Shown here piece after piece: positions 1 through 30,500 of a DNA stretch of 37,500 bases; position 1 is the first letter of the stretch; each line of letters starts with the position of its first letter. The DNA lies in the NCBI GenBank assembly GCA_963170055.1, contig CAUJGJ010000093.1, positions 560,001 to 597,500 on the forward strand. Direction: 5' to 3'. Below the pieces are notes generated by a model that did no database searches, was not told the origin of the DNA, and worked only from the letters and a program-made list of their open reading frames with translations. This DNA is from Halisarca cf. caerulea (lineage: Eukaryota; Porifera; Demospongiae; Chondrillida; Halisarcidae). The position numbers were made by a program, and so were the translations under genes.

Positions 1-42
1 TATATCCTGATACCCTGATATCAAAGCATGTGTGTGGACGAG

Positions 43-99
43 ATGGAAACCTACGTACTGGAAACTGTCGTGCGAGGCTACCGTGCCTATAAGGAGCTC
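43..99 (+). pseudogene. Possible fragment of a HIRAN-like N-terminal segment
   Basis: An ATG at 43 opens 18 codons (METYVLETVVRGYRAYKEL) before a TGA at 100-102. The pattern 'ETVVRGYRxYKEL' recalls the start of a short domain (VRG-hxhYK-W) that I remember from many sponge and cnidarian open frames, in which a Trp would stand where the TGA is. Nothing recognisable follows. It could be a decayed fragment, a first exon, or chance. The link to HIRAN-like proteins is a weak inference. Confidence 0.2.
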
Positions 100-299
100 T
101 GAGAACTCGCCTTATCTCCTTGTCTGCAGCTCTAAATCTAGATGAAGCTTAAGGTGCTGTATAAGCATTACGACCATTGGCAAGTAAATCTTCAAATGAA
201 AGGCTTAGCACGAACAAAACTGGTTACATAGCGTCTACGTACTGGATAACGCGCCACGTGGCTTCACTCAGTATGCTTCAACCTCCCCGGCCCCGTAGT

Positions 300-405
300 G
301 TAGCGTCTCCATTCTGACTTTTCGCGAAGAAAAATTTCGCGAATGCTCTCTTGTTCGCGAAATTCGCAAAGGTTTTCTCCCGCGAAAGTTTCCCGCTATA
401 CGGTA
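300..405. mobile_element. One end of a CGCGAAA-rich MITE-like element
   Basis: This stretch is dense in TTCGCGAA words and ends in GAAAGTTTCCCGCTATACGGTA. It matches the end of the complete element at 19,360-19,694 (AAATTTCCCGCTCTACGGTA) and, in reverse, the fragment near 24,903. Only one terminus is clear here, so the left limit is approximate. Confidence 0.5.
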
Positions 406-531
406 CTTGCATCTATTTATCTGGTGTGCATGAGTTTATTCTAGCGTAATAGTTATTATTTTCATTAAAATAATATCATATATTGGTATACCATACCATA
501 TTTTGAGTGTGTTTATGTACCTGAATGTGCT

Positions 532-646
<115 letters not shown>

Positions 647-650
647 CTGT

Positions 651-665
651 GGGTGGGTGGGTGGG
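651..665 (+). other. G-quadruplex motif
   Basis: GGGTGGGTGGGTGGG: four G3 runs separated by single T loops, directly after a (TG)n tract. Single-nucleotide loops make this one of the most stable G4 types known. Confidence 0.7.
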
Positions 666-666
666 T

Positions 667-1502
667 GCGTGTGTTGGATGATTGTGTACTATTTTAACTA
701 TTCAAAGTTCTGCATATATGAAACTTTCTGCAAAAGAATCAAGAAACTGATCCTATAGCACTCACTTACTATATGCACAAAATTAATCATATGATTCAAT
801 CTCTGAATCACAGAATGTACCTACTCTAGACACTATATCAAACCTATATAATCTGACACTCTTGTGCAACATGACAGAACACACAGGTTGTCGGATTGTC
901 AAATATATCCTATATTGTGATAGCTGTGATCTACTATACCGTATGCTGACTGTACTTCTGAAGAAACACCTACATACAAATACATAATTACAGAACACTG
1001 AGGTGTGAGTTGTAGTTTCCACTACTATTGTACCCTCATGGAAAGCATTGACAAAGCAAGCGAAGCCTATAAATTCAACCTTACATACTGCAGCCTGAGG
1101 TAATACTTATATTGTGGGAACATTCGGAAATGAAACTGATAAAGCAACACAACTATCTGTGCAGTGCATGCAGGGAATAGTAATATATACATGCAACATG
1201 CAAAGCCCGGGCTGTAAAGTGGAACTTAATTAATACGTACCTCGATTGAAGGAGACACTAATTAAATCAGTAATATATTTTTTGAGGTACTTACTAGCAT
1301 GCTGGGTATGTTTATGAACATGAGGCATACACAGGGACAGCATGAGGAGTACTTAGGCTATCCATATACTATATATACTATACATGTACTATAGTTAACC
1401 CTGGTCCCAGGTATACTTATTAAGCAATTCCACTATTACAGCTATATATACACTACATGCATATGTAGCATACATGATCTAAGCATGTGCTTGTGTTCAC
1501 AG
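667..1502. other. Non-coding stretch, no gene recognised
   Basis: AT-rich sequence with no open frame that resembles a protein. Around 850-900 there are short pieces (AATCTGACACTC, GTTGTCGGATTGTC) like the arms of the small 'YAATCCGACA' elements also seen near 9,760 and 17,780-17,900. Upstream exons of the next gene may lie here or left of the window; none was identified. Confidence 0.4.
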
Positions 1503-9296
<7,794 letters not shown>

Positions 9297-9520
9297 GGAC
9301 CTTAAATGCATAACACATCCGTTTGGATCTGTTTGTACTTTGCTTTGTATTATATACTCATGGATAATTGTGATTCAGAAAGTTTATATCAATAAGACTG
9401 TCCACTTTGGTGGTATAAATGTAAACTGCAAGTTGATATTATCGAGATTTCAGTATTTTCAATATTATTGTACACTCAATTATACTGGCCTGTGCTGAGA
9501 ATTTGTCTGTGTGTATGTGA

Positions 9521-9577
<57 letters not shown>

Positions 9578-10270
9578 TGTATGTGTGTGTGTGTGTGTGT
9601 GTGTTCAGGTTGTAGCAATTGCTGTACATAAAAGCATTCATAGTATTAAAAACACCTCAAAGGAGGTAGCAATACAGTCATGTACCTTACCAAGTCTGTG
9701 CATAGTACTATTGAGTCCTTGAGGCATAAATGTCTAAACTACCTGAGCCACAAAAACTGCATGTGTAATCCGACAACCTCTCTAATCTGACGCGATAGGA
9801 CTTAAAATTGGTGGTTTGCATGGGAGCTAATTGCTGGATAACAGAGTGACCCTTAGCATACTTGGCATGATGACTGCATGTGCATGTACCTCATAAGATC
9901 GTACTAGAATGTCGGTCTATATAAAGGTGTTCAATCATTCTAGAGGTGTAGGATTATACTAGAGGTGTAACTGTAGTATTTTGTATTAGGAGGCAAAGTA
10001 GAGGTCTGCATGGACAGCACAAAATTCCACTAGCATTGAGTAATTAAGTGTAAAACACTATATTTGGGTCATTGTGTTCATGCCGCCATCCCGCTATGAA
10101 CATATGGATGTTGAACATTCAACTCTCTGAAATAAGTACACACTTGTTAAAACTCTCTACAAAGGTCACAGTTTGAGGTCAAACGTTTCCCTTTAAGTGA
10201 ACAACTTCTGTCCAAACGACAAACAGAGCTGACCCAAAGGGTCATTTTGATTTATTCCAAGGTTTCACTG
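9297..10270. other. Intergenic region between the membrane-protein gene and P450 copy A
   Basis: Probably holds the 3' UTR of the upstream gene, a (TG)n array at 9520-9604, and a degenerate element near 9,755-9,850 (GTAATCCGACAACCTCTCTAATCTGACG). The promoter of P450 copy A presumably lies toward the right edge. No gene is visible. Confidence 0.5.
9520..9604 (+). repeat. (TG)n microsatellite
   Basis: About 85 bp of TG with two TATG interruptions, intergenic and 220 bp downstream of the membrane-protein stop codon. Confidence 0.9.
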
Positions 10271-10272
10271 TA

Positions 10273-10323
10273 CTGGCCACGCGAGACTAAACAAACTTTA
10301 GCGGTAGCCATTGTTTCATGACG
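10273..10323 (+). promoter_or_regulatory. Conserved proximal promoter / 5' leader block, P450 copy A
   Basis: TGGCCACGCGAGACTAAACA to CCATTGTTTCATGACG is shared with 23,445-23,493, just upstream of copy B's start codon. It is the left edge of the visible duplication. Its distance to the ATG (about 20-25 bp) is nearly the same in both copies. No TATA box is evident. Confidence 0.5.
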
Positions 10324-10344
10324 ATCGAGAGCTAACGAGGAGAA

Positions 10345-22452
<12,108 letters not shown>

Positions 22453-22491
22453 GAGTGTTCATTTGCAGGTCAACACGTGCACTGGGAACTG

Positions 22492-23440
22492 GATAAAAAT
22501 TATTTGCATGTATGTAGCCATATAAATGCATGATCCATAATGCTATAATAATTATTATTTCTCATGTACCACATGTAGATGTACATTACAGAATATTATA
22601 GCTTTATAATGATTTTATATTTTTACTTTTACCGAAATTATGACGTTTTCAGAATAATCATGCAGGCCACAGAACGCCTATAATATTATAGCAATAAATT
22701 ATATAATATCAGATTCTATATTTAATGTATAATATTATACATATATTATTTTACTGCATGATTATAATTATACCGGCCCATGCGCATGCATATGCATGCA
22801 TTGAAAAATTAATGATATAATATAATAAAAGATGCATGCACGTATATACATATAATAGATATTAGATAGATACGTAGATACGTACGTGGGACGGTCGTAG
22901 CAGCTATAGGCCAGACTATATAGCATCAAATATATAATACTGGCGTGGCGGTTCCTTTGATGTATGACATCATCGGGCGATAATCTACCATACACTTCAG
23001 TCAAGCACTTCGTAGCCAATGTTTTATTGGATGAATTTCAGAATCTCCTCAGCTTTAACTTGATTCAACAAACCCCTGCACATACCAACTGACCCGTTCG
23101 TGCTGTCACTGTCACTTCACTGCATGTGCCATGCAAGTTATTTCCCAACTGAACACTGTCCTTGACTCATGTATAATATACGATACCTCATCCTGTCACA
23201 TTACCCTCTACAATCCTTCCACTCGATCCATCCTACCAAAGTATATACCGTTAATAGATATAACTTCAACTTTTATTTTCAAGAAAATAATAATACATTT
23301 TGAAACGGGCTAACAAGTAGGCCGGTGCACTTTAATTTCATGCAATTCATATTATAATCCCAAAGTCTCCATCATTATTATCATCTTTAGGCTATCAATA
23401 TGGTCGATGACTATTCCGTATAATATGAATGCCAGTCTCG
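22492..23440. other. Spacer between the two P450 copies
   Basis: AT-rich, with (AT) palindromic stretches at 22,680-22,760, GATA/TACG words, and a second copy of the 40-bp dispersed motif at 22,946-22,983. A frame near 23,023-23,085 (LDEFQNLLSFNLIQQTPAHT) weakly resembles a LINE endonuclease stretch (a '...PTH' motif), but a stop follows at once. No gene is supported. Confidence 0.5.
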
Positions 23441-23444
23441 CGTC

Positions 23445-23493
23445 TGGCCACCCGAGACTTAACAACCTTTACCCGGAGCCATTGTTTCATGAC
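23445..23493 (+). promoter_or_regulatory. Conserved proximal promoter / 5' leader block, P450 copy B
   Basis: TGGCCACCCGAGACTTAACA to CCATTGTTTCATGACG matches 10,273-10,323. It ends about 25 bp before the start codon at 23519. Confidence 0.5.
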
Positions 23494-23497
23494 GTCA
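23490..23497 (+). promoter_or_regulatory. CRE/ATF consensus TGACGTCA upstream of P450 copy B
   Basis: A perfect palindromic CREB/ATF site 21 bp before the ATG. Copy A has TGACGATC at the same place, so the site differs between the paralogues. Whether it is used is unknown. Confidence 0.35.
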
Positions 23498-23518
23498 TAG
23501 TAAACGATCCGGGAGCAA

Positions 23519-24010
23519 ATGCTGTATTCGTTATTGTTGACTTTCTTTTCTCTTCTGGCGATTTATCTCGTCTGGGAATATGGAAGATGGCTGGTCGCTA
23601 TCTACGAGAGAAATAAACACATTAGGAAGATCCCAACATGCTTCCCCATACACTGGCTTCTTGGTAACCTGCCACAGGTGAGTCAGTAAGCATAACTTAC
23701 AGCAATGGTCAAACCAGCGCCGACTCGTTCCCAATCCCTTCTCCTTTCTCGGCGAAGGAAGGAGTTGCGAACAAGACTAACTTAAGAGTAGGTTAGAGTG
23801 TTTGTGGTATAAGTACTAGTGAGTGAAGAGCTTGGTACGAGATCCTCCGTACCTTCTGTGTAGTCTCGCGCAGCCAGACCCACAATTCGCACACCCTAAG
23901 AGATGTATATATATATATATATATACGTAGGATAGAGTGTCTATATATGGATATGCACACACCATACATTCACACGATACATACATACATACACACGCTC
24001 GCTTGCACAC

Positions 24011-24057
<47 letters not shown>

Positions 24058-26032
24058 ATTGCTACAGACAAATGCTGGCACTGTAATTTTAATGTTAGAA
24101 TATGCTCATAATGGTATACTGTACTCTGTCAGGTGTTAATATATCCTTCAAAGAAGTTTGGATCTGTCAACATGTGACAGTCTTTATTGAGGATAGACGT
24201 AAGACGTTTTCTATGCTATTGAATTTTGAAATTCATTTAATGAACAATAATTATTTGCATTTTCCTTATACTTTCATAATTGTATTTTTGTTCTTTTCTG
24301 TTTCAACTGGGATAACCTATGGCTGAAGACTTACTAGTCTGAACATGATACAGTCAAGCCTATTTGCAAAGTCACTTGATACAAAATCACTCTCTCTACA
24401 ACAACACGTGTGTTGAGAACTGTTTCACTGGTCTCTGTACTAAATGTACTGGTTACAACAACAACTTGGTTACAGCACAAAACGTTGGCACCAATGGTGT
24501 TGCTGTAAACAGTTTTGACTGAACTGACATTAAAGTAGCAAACATGATCCAATGTGAGCCCTTCTTTCAGCCCCAAAATATAGGGATGGTTAACTGCTCT
24601 TGCATGTCATCGTGCAAACTGGCCACTCTTCACCAAAGTTGTGGCCAAGGCACCCAGGCTGTGGTGCAGCTGTTTTGTCGTAGAAACTGAACAGTGCAGT
24701 AAAGATTATGTATGTTATTATATTGCTCTAGTGTAGCATATTTGTACATAGCCTCATGTAGTGGCGAAGTGATGAGGTTGTATTGCTGTGGTTGTGCGTT
24801 TACTACCACGAATCGACACAAAGAAGTCCGAAAAATTCCTATCCCTCAGTTGTCAATGCCATACCCTCAACTCAGCTCCTTGATCTTTTAAGGTCGCCAC
24901 AAAACTGTACCATATAGCAGGAAATTTTCGCGAATGGCACATTTTGCGAATCCCTAAAATCCAGGAAGATATTTTTCATTTACGTACGTATGTAAGTGAC
25001 AGTGGGAAAGTAGCTCAAGGGGAAGATGTTTACACGTTTCAGCCTTTAGTCAAAGATTCAAAGACCTGTGTACCTGTAAGATGCAATGCAGCATATCAAT
25101 GAAATTTGTATGATTTTGTTGGTGCATGTAATTCAGTTGTGGGATATCCCGAATGTGAGGGATTTGCAACACCTCTTTGTAGTAGTAGCCTCCATTTTCA
25201 CACAACAACACTGTTGTATTTTCAACTGATCCAGAAATGTACATTTCATTGTTGAAAATATCTCATGTACGTACATACCTACAGCTGCAGTGTGATCTTA
25301 TGATATCAATACGAATAGTCTTTCTTGCAATCTTTTAATCCAACCTCTCAACGAGTGCACTGAAAAGCAAGATAGATCTCTTTTTTCCAGCACTACATTT
25401 TGTAGCCATGCTGGTCGTAAGTATGGTAACAAGAATATGGCAGCTACGTGTATTCTGTATATGAATGCCTGAATCCTACATATGGAGTACTACCGTACTC
25501 CATAATATGAATGCCTGAACTCATTTTACGAATTATGTTATGATTTCCCTGATGTTCTTTTCTTGTATGAGGGCCCTGCCACATAGCATACACACACATA
25601 CCAACAGTTTGAGCGGTTTTACTGTTTCCACAATCAGCAGTTACGTATATGCATGCATAACATTGGTGGACTAGTTCCATTAAAACATATTTTATACTAT
25701 CATTGTTGACTTCAACCTGATTCCTGTTTTCTGTACTGTTCTATAGTTTGACACGTCAGAAGCTACAATGCTGAGGTGGTTTCATGTCCACTGTGTGGAG
25801 AATAAACTAGATATGTTTGCTGCGTGGATGACAGTCCTGATGCCAAGCGTTGTTCTACTTCATCCAAGGATTTTGAAGTTAATACTAAAAGGTGCGTGTA
25901 CGTGTACATACTGTATAGGGTGCAACATCTATTCAAGGATGTGTCATTTTTCCTTGTGTGTGTGTGCATGTGTGTGTATGTGTGCGTGCATACGTACGTG
26001 CATGCGTGCATGCAGGTGTGTGCGTGTGTGCA

Positions 26033-26084
<52 letters not shown>

Positions 26085-26096
26085 TGTGTGTGTGTG

Positions 26097-26130
<34 letters not shown>

Positions 26131-26136
26131 CATGCA

Positions 26137-26194
<58 letters not shown>

Positions 26195-27495
26195 CAAATG
26201 TGTATGCATGATTGCTATCATTATTCAGATATCCAGTTTTGAACATGTAGCCAATATACCAATTAATGTAGAATTCCTAATATATAATATTATGTGGATA
26301 ATTTAAGAAAAGGCACTCTCAAATTTGCACAGAACCAAAGTCACAAAGAGCTTATAGTCTGTTGCTACCCTGGCTAGGTGAGTGGGTGCATGTTGTGCTT
26401 ATGTAATAGTTGTATCCTGCCTTGGTGGGCTACAGCAGGCATAAAGTGCTCTTTGATGTTGTACGCTGTAATGGTCACTGTTTGCTGTGCATTCGTCATC
26501 ATGTGCTTATCCTCTCCTGTTACCAGTTTCTCTCTACAGTGAATGTTGCATGTGTGTATGTGTACGTGCATGTGTGCATGCATGCATGCATACGTGTGTG
26601 CTTCATGCACACTTGTGTGAGTGCATGTATGCATGTGTCTGTGTGCATTCATCCACAGATGCCTGTGAACACATGTACGTATGTTTGTATAGTATGCATA
26701 TCTATGTGTGTGTTGTTACAGTGTGTTAAATGCGTATCTCTGTGTGTGTTGTTAGTCCATAGCCTTGAGGGTTCCAGAGGTTTATCCAATTTCCTTCTAG
26801 CCAAGCCTTGCTTACAAAATTACAGATGCTAATCTAAGGCTTTCTTGTGTCCATTTTCAATTCTGTATGTATCGTTATGCCTAGAAATTGCTTAACTTAC
26901 AGTTGTCAGGTTTGAAGTTATCTTCAGCAATAAACCCCTCACAGATACATAATACGTACCTCAAATCAACAAAGGCAGTCATTTTTATGTGCATATTATT
27001 ATTGGTGGGTTCGTTAGATATCCCCTTCGAGCATGTTCATAATCTAAGATAATTCTTTATTGATGATGCTAGTATGTGAGTTATGTATGTTCAATATTGC
27101 ATTTCAATGATTGAAAATAGAAACTCCCTAGCTTGAGAGCTGGTTAGTGGCCCGTTTGTGTATATGTATTGTATTTGACTCCAGCAAACCACTCTATTCA
27201 AATTCATTTTGTGAAAGCTGTTATCTAGTCTAGCTGAATTTGCTTGTGATTGGAGGTCTATGTAAGGTTGTGCACGTTAGTATTATAACTACGTAATACA
27301 AGATTTATGGTCACTCGTACTAGATGGATCACATGGTTGTGTCTCTGAATCAATTCAGGAGAAGGTTTACTCATTGCCAATGGAGATAAATGGTACAGAA
27401 ATCGTCATCTGTTGACTCCAGCCTTTCATGTTCAAGTCCTAAAACAGTACATGAGTATCTTTAACAGTTCAACCCAAGAGCTGATTGTGAGTGTA

Positions 27496-27576
<81 letters not shown>

Positions 27577-30500
27577 ACATTGTGTGTGTGTGTACGTATG
27601 TGTGTGTGTGTGTGTATGTGTGTGTGTGTATACATGTGTGTGTGTATATCACACATATGCATCACAAGTCTGTAATCTATTCAGTATGCAAGCATGTATT
27701 GTACAACCTACGTAGTTGTCAGTGAAGCCTTGTATGTACTGTAGGTGTTGTTTAAGCTAGCATAATACAGGATGTGTGCTTACATATGTACGTACGTACG
27801 TAGGTTTGTGTATTACTAGGAGATTGTGTACATATTGTACATACAGTATGTACGTATGTGTGTAGTGTTGTGCTATAGAGTTATATGTACGTACGTACCT
27901 TGTATGTACACACGTACATACACCCTTTTTGTAATGAGCATTTTACAAGTACGTAGATACGTATGTTGTCACATGTAGCTATGTACGTATGCTTATGTGT
28001 GTATGTTTGTGTCTTGTACAGGCATGTTTTGAGTTTATATCACAGATATATATACATACAATACATACTGTTTGTATTGGTACGTGTACATCTAAGCATG
28101 TGTGCTTACTAAAGCCTTGAGGGGATTTTGAGTCTCTGGAGCCATTCCCTGGTCAGTATGGCTATACAGAAAATGTTGAGTACGAATGTACACACAGGAC
28201 GTTCCCACGAGCAGGGAGATTTCAAAACTAAGTAATTTTAGTATAAATAGTGCCATTCAAATCATTAATGTGTACCACAACCTATTGCATGATAGAAGCA
28301 GTAAGCGTTATTGTTGAGCAGCTGCGAAACTTTGTGTCCTATACTCAGTATGTTTCATGATCTAAGTTACTTTTGCACATTGTCCTATTTAAAGATGGCA
28401 GATTTACTAAAGCATAATAACTCCATTCTCAAAATTACACAACAAATTGACATGTCACTTTCAGGACCTACGTAATTCTTTTGGTGGCAGAGTAATTTTA
28501 AGAAGAAAAACTGTTACCGAGATTGTTGATTCAGATCCAGATGACTGTTTTGGCTATCGTGCACTTTGTTTAAGCAAGACTTACATATGTACATATGCAC
28601 ATTATGTGGGGGCACTTTTGTGTGCACACTCTTAAGATGTGATTGTATATACAGTACGTATTTTACTGTGACATGTGAGTTGCACGGACATTGTAACACA
28701 CATAGTACATACTGTGTATATGTATGAATGTACATATACGTATATGAATGAGATCATGTATACGTACGTATGTTGGTGATTACTCAGGATTTTTGTGTGG
28801 GTACAAGGTACCAGCTCGGTGTCATCCCATCCTAGTTACCTTTTATTTCCTTCATGTTTTCTCTGCCCAATTAGCACAAATGGGAAGCAAGGGCATTAAA
28901 TGGAGAGTCCATTGAAGTATTTGGAGACATTTCTCTGCTAACACTTGACATCATCCTACAAACTGCATTCGGTCACAAGAGCCACTGTCAAAGTGAGACG
29001 TAAGTTCTAACTATTTGTAGTAGACCCTCACTTGTCCAAACCGTGCATACCCCCATGTAGTTGCTTGGATTACTGTCAGAAAGCCTCTGTTCTGTTAGTC
29101 CAGCCAGCTGGACCCACGTTCGTACGTAAGCGCTGACGGCAGAAAGGGAACGTTTCCCTTCCCGCCGGCACTTATGTACGAACGTGGGTCCAGCTGGCTG
29201 GACTACTGTTCTGTATACTTATCAGGAAATGATGTTCTTCAACCAACAATGAAATAATTGAAACATTAAACCAAAATATCTAGTGTATATTGTTAACTCA
29301 ACTTATGCAAAGCCTTATTGGATATTTCTCATTTATAGTATGTGCACTGTACATAGCGCACAGGTCAGCAGAATTTAGATTGCCCATCCTTTTTATTTCG
29401 CATATCCAGGCATAAGTGAGGGTCAACAATGTTTTAGATGTTGTACAGGGTTTGTGCATGTGTATGCAGTACACTATATGTGTTGACCATTATTATTCAA
29501 ATCAAGACATAATAATGATAAAAAGAAAGGCCTCGGACACAGGGTTGCCCACAGTGCTTGGCTTGGTGATTGCTAAGTGTGCACTGTAGGGCCCTGACAA
29601 GGCAGAAAGAAGGCAACTTGGTAACCAGGCCTAGGACTCAGGGTTCGCGAGTAAAAAAGCAAAGTTTTGCATGCTTGGTGGAAAATGTGGATGTACAGGA
29701 TAAATTTCTTGTGTGTAGGAAGCAATCCAAATACATCAGCTGCATACTCGAATGCTCTGAGACCGCTGTTCGGCGTCGTCTGCAAATATACCTGTCATTG
29801 GACGTCATCTTCCACCTGACTCCCAGTGGATTCAGATATCGAAAAGCTGTTGGTTATGTTCACCAGAGAACAGAGGAAGTTATTCAGGAAAGAAGAATGT
29901 CTCTATTGAAGGAAGAGGAACAGAAGAGGTTGAAGGAGAAGAGGAGATTGGACCTTCTGGATGTGCTACTCACTGCTAAGGTGTGATGTAATGGTATTGC
30001 ACAGTAATTATTTTTGTATCTTACTTCAGGTACTACCGTATAGCCAGTAATTTTGGTGAGATTACATAAATGTGACAAATTACTCTCAGAATGCTGTTGG
30101 TGAAGTTAAAGAAAGTATGGTTTAGAGTATACGTGTGTATGTAGAGAGAGAGTCTAGCACCTGCGTGCAATGGAAACATTTTCAGTTAGAAAGTTTTATT
30201 CGAGGGAATTACATCTATTATTTGGAATCCTATTTTTGGAGAAAAACTGGCATGCTGCCATGAATCCAGATACATTTTTGGTGGAAAGAAATTTGGCGAC
30301 TTGGTTCAGAATTTGCCAATTTGCTAACTTAACATCCTCACAGAAGTTTCTGGCTATACAGTATGTAGAACTTAGTGGTTAAGACATTAGCGCAAAGGCT
30401 GTATGGCATATAAAATGCGGAATCCCGAGTGCACCCGAAGACCCGAGGGAGAGTGCATTTTATATGCCATACAGCCCAAGTGTCTATGTCTTAATCTGTA

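Noticed and set aside
783..1022. 79-codon minus-strand ORF
   Set aside because: No recognisable composition or motif, no splice signals in register, and it overlaps decayed repeat-arm words.
23023..23085. LINE endonuclease remnant (LDEFQNLLSFNLIQQTPAHT)
   Set aside because: The match is about 20 residues to a remembered pattern and is followed at once by a stop; too short to call.
29570..29986. 138-codon single ORF reading into P450 exon 6 of copy B
   Set aside because: Only residues from 29,719 on match copy A's exon 6; the upstream part is a dispersed repeat and intron, and a GTGTGTAG acceptor precedes the exon.
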